Shown here piece after piece: positions 15,223 through 17,589 of a stretch of 17,589 nucleotides of DNA (its first letter is position 1; every line of letters starts with the position of its first letter). Source of the stretch: an uncultured Bacilli bacterium (lineage in GTDB: Bacteria; Bacillota_I; Bacilli_A; RF39; UBA660); NCBI GenBank assembly GCA_947632275.1, contig CANROR010000018.1, positions 1 to 17,589 of the forward strand, in the 5' to 3' direction. The position numbers and the translations under genes are program-made. Below the pieces are notes generated by a model, which had not been told where the DNA came from, did no database searches, and worked only from the letters and a program-made list of their open reading frames with translations.

Positions 15223-15243
15223 GGTAAATAAAAAAATTAGCAA
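15215..15243 (-). promoter_or_regulatory. promoter of rny
   Basis: TTGCTA (15243-15238), a 17-base spacer and a perfect TATAAT (15220-15215). The -10 overlaps the plus-strand TATAAT copies assigned to ddl, so the two divergent promoters may compete. Confidence 0.55.
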
Positions 15244-15272
15244 GTCAAAAAGTTTTTAAAAGGAGGAACTAC

Positions 15273-16277
15273 ATGAAAATACTTGTTTTAGCCGGTGGCC
15301 TTAGTCCCGAACGCAATATTTCTTTAGCCAGTGGCGTAAATATTGCCAATGCTTTAATTGAAAAAGGTCATGAAGTTATGTTATTTGATTTATTCTTAGG
15401 GAAAAAGAATAAAGATTTTTATCCCAAGTATCATCACAAACACCAAAAATTTCGATATACCTACCACATAACTGAGAAAATTCCCAATTTAAAAGAATTA
15501 AAAGCCCAAAATAAATATTTTATTAGTCCCGATTTACTGGCCTACGCCTTAAAAGCCGATGTTGTTTTTCTCGCTTTACATGGAGCCGATGGCGAAAATG
15601 GTAAAATTCAAGCCTTATTTGATCTATATAATATTAAATATACAGGTTCTTCTTACATCGGTAGTATTCTTGCCATGAATAAAGATATTGCCAAACGGTT
15701 AATGAAAATTAACAATATCTTAACGCCCAACTGGTTATTTATTGATTTAAGCAAAGAAAATAATCTAGATAATATTTTATATCCGTGTGTGATTAAACCC
15801 ACGAGTTGTGGATCGAGCATCGGAATTACCATCTGTCAAAATAAAGAAGATTTAGAAAAAGCGCAAGAACAAGCGAAAAAATACGAAAATAAAGTTATCA
15901 TTGAACCCTTTATTGAAGGAAGAGAATTTACTGTAGCCATTTTAAATAATCAAGCCCTACCCGTCATCGAAATAAAAGTTCAAAATGGTTTTTATGATTA
16001 CGTCAATAAATATCAAGTTGGAAAAACTATCGAAGAATGCCCAGCTCAAATAAGTACCGAATTAACTCAAAAAATACAAGATATCGCCTTGCAAGTTCAT
16101 CAAACCCTACATTTAGGCAAATATTCTCGCGTCGACTTTTTAGTCGATAAAGATGAAAATATTTATTGTCTAGAGGCCAATACTTTGCCGGGCATGACGG
16201 CAACTAGTTTATTTCTTCAAGCGGCTAAAGCGGCCGGCTTAACTTTCGAAGATTTATGCGAGCAACTCTTACCTTAA
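15273..16277 (+). CDS. ddl: D-alanine--D-alanine ligase
   Basis: An ATP-grasp ligase of 334 residues that joins two D-Ala for peptidoglycan precursors in the cytosol. Visible motifs: LAGGLSPERNISLASG (6-21), ALHGADGENGKIQALFDLYNIKYTGS (101-126), KPTSCGSSIGI (175-185), EPFIEGREFTVAIL (211-224), YDYVNKYQVGKT in the substrate loop (241-252), RVDFLV (286-291) and EANTLPGMTATSLF (301-314) for Mg and nucleotide binding. Residues 44-75 (rich in Lys, His and Tyr) fill a variable region. The start ATG has AAGGAGG 8 bases upstream. It lies alone between divergent rny and convergent recA. It implies a walled cell. Whether it prefers D-Ala or D-lactate cannot be settled here; D-Ala is the default. Confidence 0.95.
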   Translation: MKILVLAGGLSPERNISLASGVNIANALIEKGHEVMLFDLFLGKKNKDFYPKYHHKHQKFRYTYHITEKIPNLKELKAQNKYFISPDLLAYALKADVVFLALHGADGENGKIQALFDLYNIKYTGSSYIGSILAMNKDIAKRLMKINNILTPNWLFIDLSKENNLDNILYPCVIKPTSCGSSIGITICQNKEDLEKAQEQAKKYENKVIIEPFIEGREFTVAILNNQALPVIEIKVQNGFYDYVNKYQVGKTIEECPAQISTELTQKIQDIALQVHQTLHLGKYSRVDFLVDKDENIYCLEANTLPGMTATSLFLQAAKAAGLTFEDLCEQLLP

Positions 16278-16287
16278 TTAACCAGTA

Positions 16288-16311
16288 AAAAACTCGATTG
16301 CTCGAGTTTTT
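16288..16311. terminator. bidirectional terminator between ddl and recA
   Basis: A perfect 10-bp stem AAAAACTCGA (16288-16297) / TCGAGTTTTT (16302-16311) with loop TTGC, giving U-tracts both ways. The recA stop codon TAA (16312-16310) overlaps its edge. Confidence 0.93.
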
Positions 16312-17338
16312 ATTCATCTTCACTAGCGATATTTTCACTAAAGCCATAATGGTCACGAATTTTCTTTTCAATTTCGGCACAAATATCTTTATTTTCTTTT
16401 AAGAATAATTTCGTATTTTCTTTGCCTTGACCAATTTTATCGCCATTGTAAGAATACCAAGCCCCACTTTTATCAATAATATTAAGTTCGCTCGCAATAT
16501 CGACGATTTCGCCTTCGTGCGATATGCCTTCACCATACATAATGTCTACGGATGCGGTTTTAAAAGGTGGTGCTACTTTATTTTTAACGACTTTAATATT
16601 GGTGCGATTTCCAATTATTTGATCTCCTTGTTTTATTTGTTCGCCACGTCTAATATCTAAGCGAATACTAGAATAAAATTTTAAAGCCCGGCCTCCTGGT
16701 GTTGTCTCAGGATTACCAAACATAATCCCGACTTTTTCTCTTAATTGATTAATAAATATGGCCGTTGTTTTCGTTTTATTCATTGTCCCGGATAATTTTC
16801 TTAAAGCTTGAGACATAAGGCGGGCTTGTAAACCCACATGAGCATCCCCCATTTCGCCATCAATTTCCGCTTGCGGTACTAAAGCGGCCACGGAATCAAT
16901 TACCACTAAATTGACGGCTTCACTACGAACTAAAGCTTCACAAATTTCTAAAGCTTCTTCCCCCGTTCCAGGTTGGCTTAATAAAAGTTCATTAATATCA
17001 ACGCCCAAATTTTTCGCATAAACGGGATCAAGGGCATTTTCCGCATCAATAAACGCGGCTCTTCCCCCAGCTTTTTGCACGGCCGCAATCGCTTGTAAAG
17101 CTACGGTTGTTTTCCCACTTGATTCAGGTCCAAATATTTCAATTATTCTTCCTTTCGGAAAACCACCAACCCCTAAAGCTATATCAATAGCCATCGATCC
17201 ACTAGAAATCACTTCAATTTTTTGATTACTTTCTTCCCCCAATTTCATTATTGCTTCGGTTCCAAATTGCTTTTTGATATCGGCTAGAACTTGCTCTAAT
17301 GCTTTATCCTTATCTTTATTTTCTTTTGTTGTTTTCAT
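16310..17338 (-). CDS. recA: recombinase RecA
   Basis: A DNA-dependent ATPase of 342 residues that forms filaments on single-stranded DNA for recombination and SOS signalling. Walker A is GPESSGKT (70-77), Walker B LVVIDSV (144-150), the L1 region PQAEIDGEMGDAHVGLQARLMSQALRK (155-181), and NQLREKVGIMFGNPETTPGGRALKFY (197-222) covers loop L2. The catalytic Glu E100 is present, but the next residue is Asn (DAENALDP) where His is usual, and SQPGTGEEA has Gly124 where Asp is usual. The start ATG 17338 has AGGAGG 8 bases upstream. The C-terminus is short and acidic. Neither substitution looks inactivating, and family identity is certain. Confidence 0.98.
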   Translation of the reverse strand: MKTTKENKDKDKALEQVLADIKKQFGTEAIMKLGEESNQKIEVISSGSMAIDIALGVGGFPKGRIIEIFGPESSGKTTVALQAIAAVQKAGGRAAFIDAENALDPVYAKNLGVDINELLLSQPGTGEEALEICEALVRSEAVNLVVIDSVAALVPQAEIDGEMGDAHVGLQARLMSQALRKLSGTMNKTKTTAIFINQLREKVGIMFGNPETTPGGRALKFYSSIRLDIRRGEQIKQGDQIIGNRTNIKVVKNKVAPPFKTASVDIMYGEGISHEGEIVDIASELNIIDKSGAWYSYNGDKIGQGKENTKLFLKENKDICAEIEKKIRDHYGFSENIASEDE

Positions 17339-17372
17339 TGATATCCTCCTATTATTTTCTTAACATATCTTA

Positions 17373-17401
17373 ATTTTACAACGCTTTAAAATATTTGTCA
17401 A
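17373..17401 (-). promoter_or_regulatory. proximal promoter of recA with repeat-type operator candidate
   Basis: A perfect TTGACA (17401-17396), a 17-base spacer and TAAAAT (17378-17373). The repeat ACAAATATTT occurs twice, starting at 17421 and 17398, the second overlapping the -35. The upstream copy continues a CGAAC half-site (CGAACAAATATTTG), a partial match to the Gram-positive LexA box. The promoter is convincing, the operator tentative. Confidence 0.7.
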
Positions 17402-17466
17402 TAATTTTTGCAAATATTTGTTCGCTTTATTTTTAATTTAAAAAATGGTTACTCTGATACTCTTTC

Positions 17467-17496
17467 ATTGTACTTTAACTCAAACTTTTTTGTCAA
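17467..17496 (-). promoter_or_regulatory. possible distal promoter upstream of recA
   Basis: A perfect TTGACA (17496-17491), an 18-base spacer and TACAAT (17472-17467). It would give recA a leader of about 120 bases or start a short RNA. No gene lies between it and recA. Confidence 0.5.
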
Positions 17497-17552
17497 ATAA
17501 AAAAAGTAATTATCAGCTCTAAGGAGTGAAAATTTTTCGCAATCACTAAATT

Positions 17553-17561
17553 TGATATAAT
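17553..17561 (+). promoter_or_regulatory. extended -10 promoter of the gene leaving the right edge
   Basis: TGATATAAT, a perfect extended -10, with no recognisable -35 17 bases upstream. An AGGTGG ribosome binding site follows at 17569-17574. Confidence 0.55.
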
Positions 17562-17583
17562 AAAGAAAAGGTGGTTGATTAAA

Positions 17584-17589
17584 TTGATG
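17584..17589 (+). other. probable start of a truncated gene at the right edge
   Basis: A possible start, TTG (17584) or ATG (17587), follows an AGGTGG site at 17569-17574 and an extended -10 promoter. Only one or two codons are in the window, so the product is unknown. It would diverge from recA. Confidence 0.35.

Noticed and set aside
16427..16660. Plus-strand open frame opposite recA
   Set aside because: Antisense to conserved recA sequence with no ribosome binding site.
17484..17507. AU-only hairpin ACTTTTTT/AAAAAAGT as a terminator
   Set aside because: The stem has almost no GC pairs and the same bases form a perfect -35 box on the minus strand, a better explanation.

Overview
The window reads as a piece of the chromosome of a low-GC, anaerobic, walled relative of the Bacilli (Firmicutes), most likely an uncultured gut lineage near the Erysipelotrichia/RF39 branch; the exact lineage is inference. 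The evidence is the strongly AT-rich DNA, Gram-positive style leaders (a Phe T-box before pheS and an L20-type attenuator before infC), RNase Y, an iron-only hydrogenase, and a D-Ala-D-Ala ligase that implies peptidoglycan. The standard genetic code fits: Trp is read from TGG and the long frames contain no internal TGA.

Layout. Nearly everything lies on the minus strand; only a surface-protein gene (8115-9482) and ddl (15273-16277) are on the plus strand. Read in the direction of transcription from the right: recA (17338-16310) sits behind one or two sigma-A type promoters and ends in a terminator shared with convergent ddl. ddl and rny (15155-13602) diverge from a 117-bp region. Next comes infC-rpmI-rplT behind a long attenuator leader, then rpsO with its own promoter and a structured leader, then a terminator, then pnp. 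pnp converges on the surface-protein gene and shares a bidirectional terminator with it. lepB diverges from the surface gene and is followed by the Phe T-box and pheS-pheT. After a weak terminator come a 561-residue predicted transglutaminase-fold protein, a 71-residue protein overlapping it by 4 bases, a TetR regulator and an [FeFe]-hydrogenase-family protein.

Functional themes. The centre (13.6-9.5 kb) is a translation and RNA-turnover block: IF3, L35, L20, S15, PNPase and RNase Y. Several control elements are visible: a probable AUA start codon for infC, a pair of mutually exclusive helices ending in a terminator upstream of infC, and a long hairpin just before the rpsO ribosome binding site. 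The L20 protein carries a C-terminal Rho_N-like domain that ordinary L20 lacks. The left end (3.8-0 kb) is the least conventional part: the Cys-His-Asp transglutaminase-like protein with its small coupled partner is the best candidate for an undescribed system, next to a TetR-hydrogenase pair. The plus-strand surface protein has the best promoter match in the window and an architecture of membrane anchor, pilin-like ectodomain, Ser/Thr linker and Cys-containing domain that I cannot assign to a named family.

No tRNA, rRNA, CRISPR array, insertion sequence or prophage was seen. No stretch over 300 bases lacks a gene or a described regulatory element.
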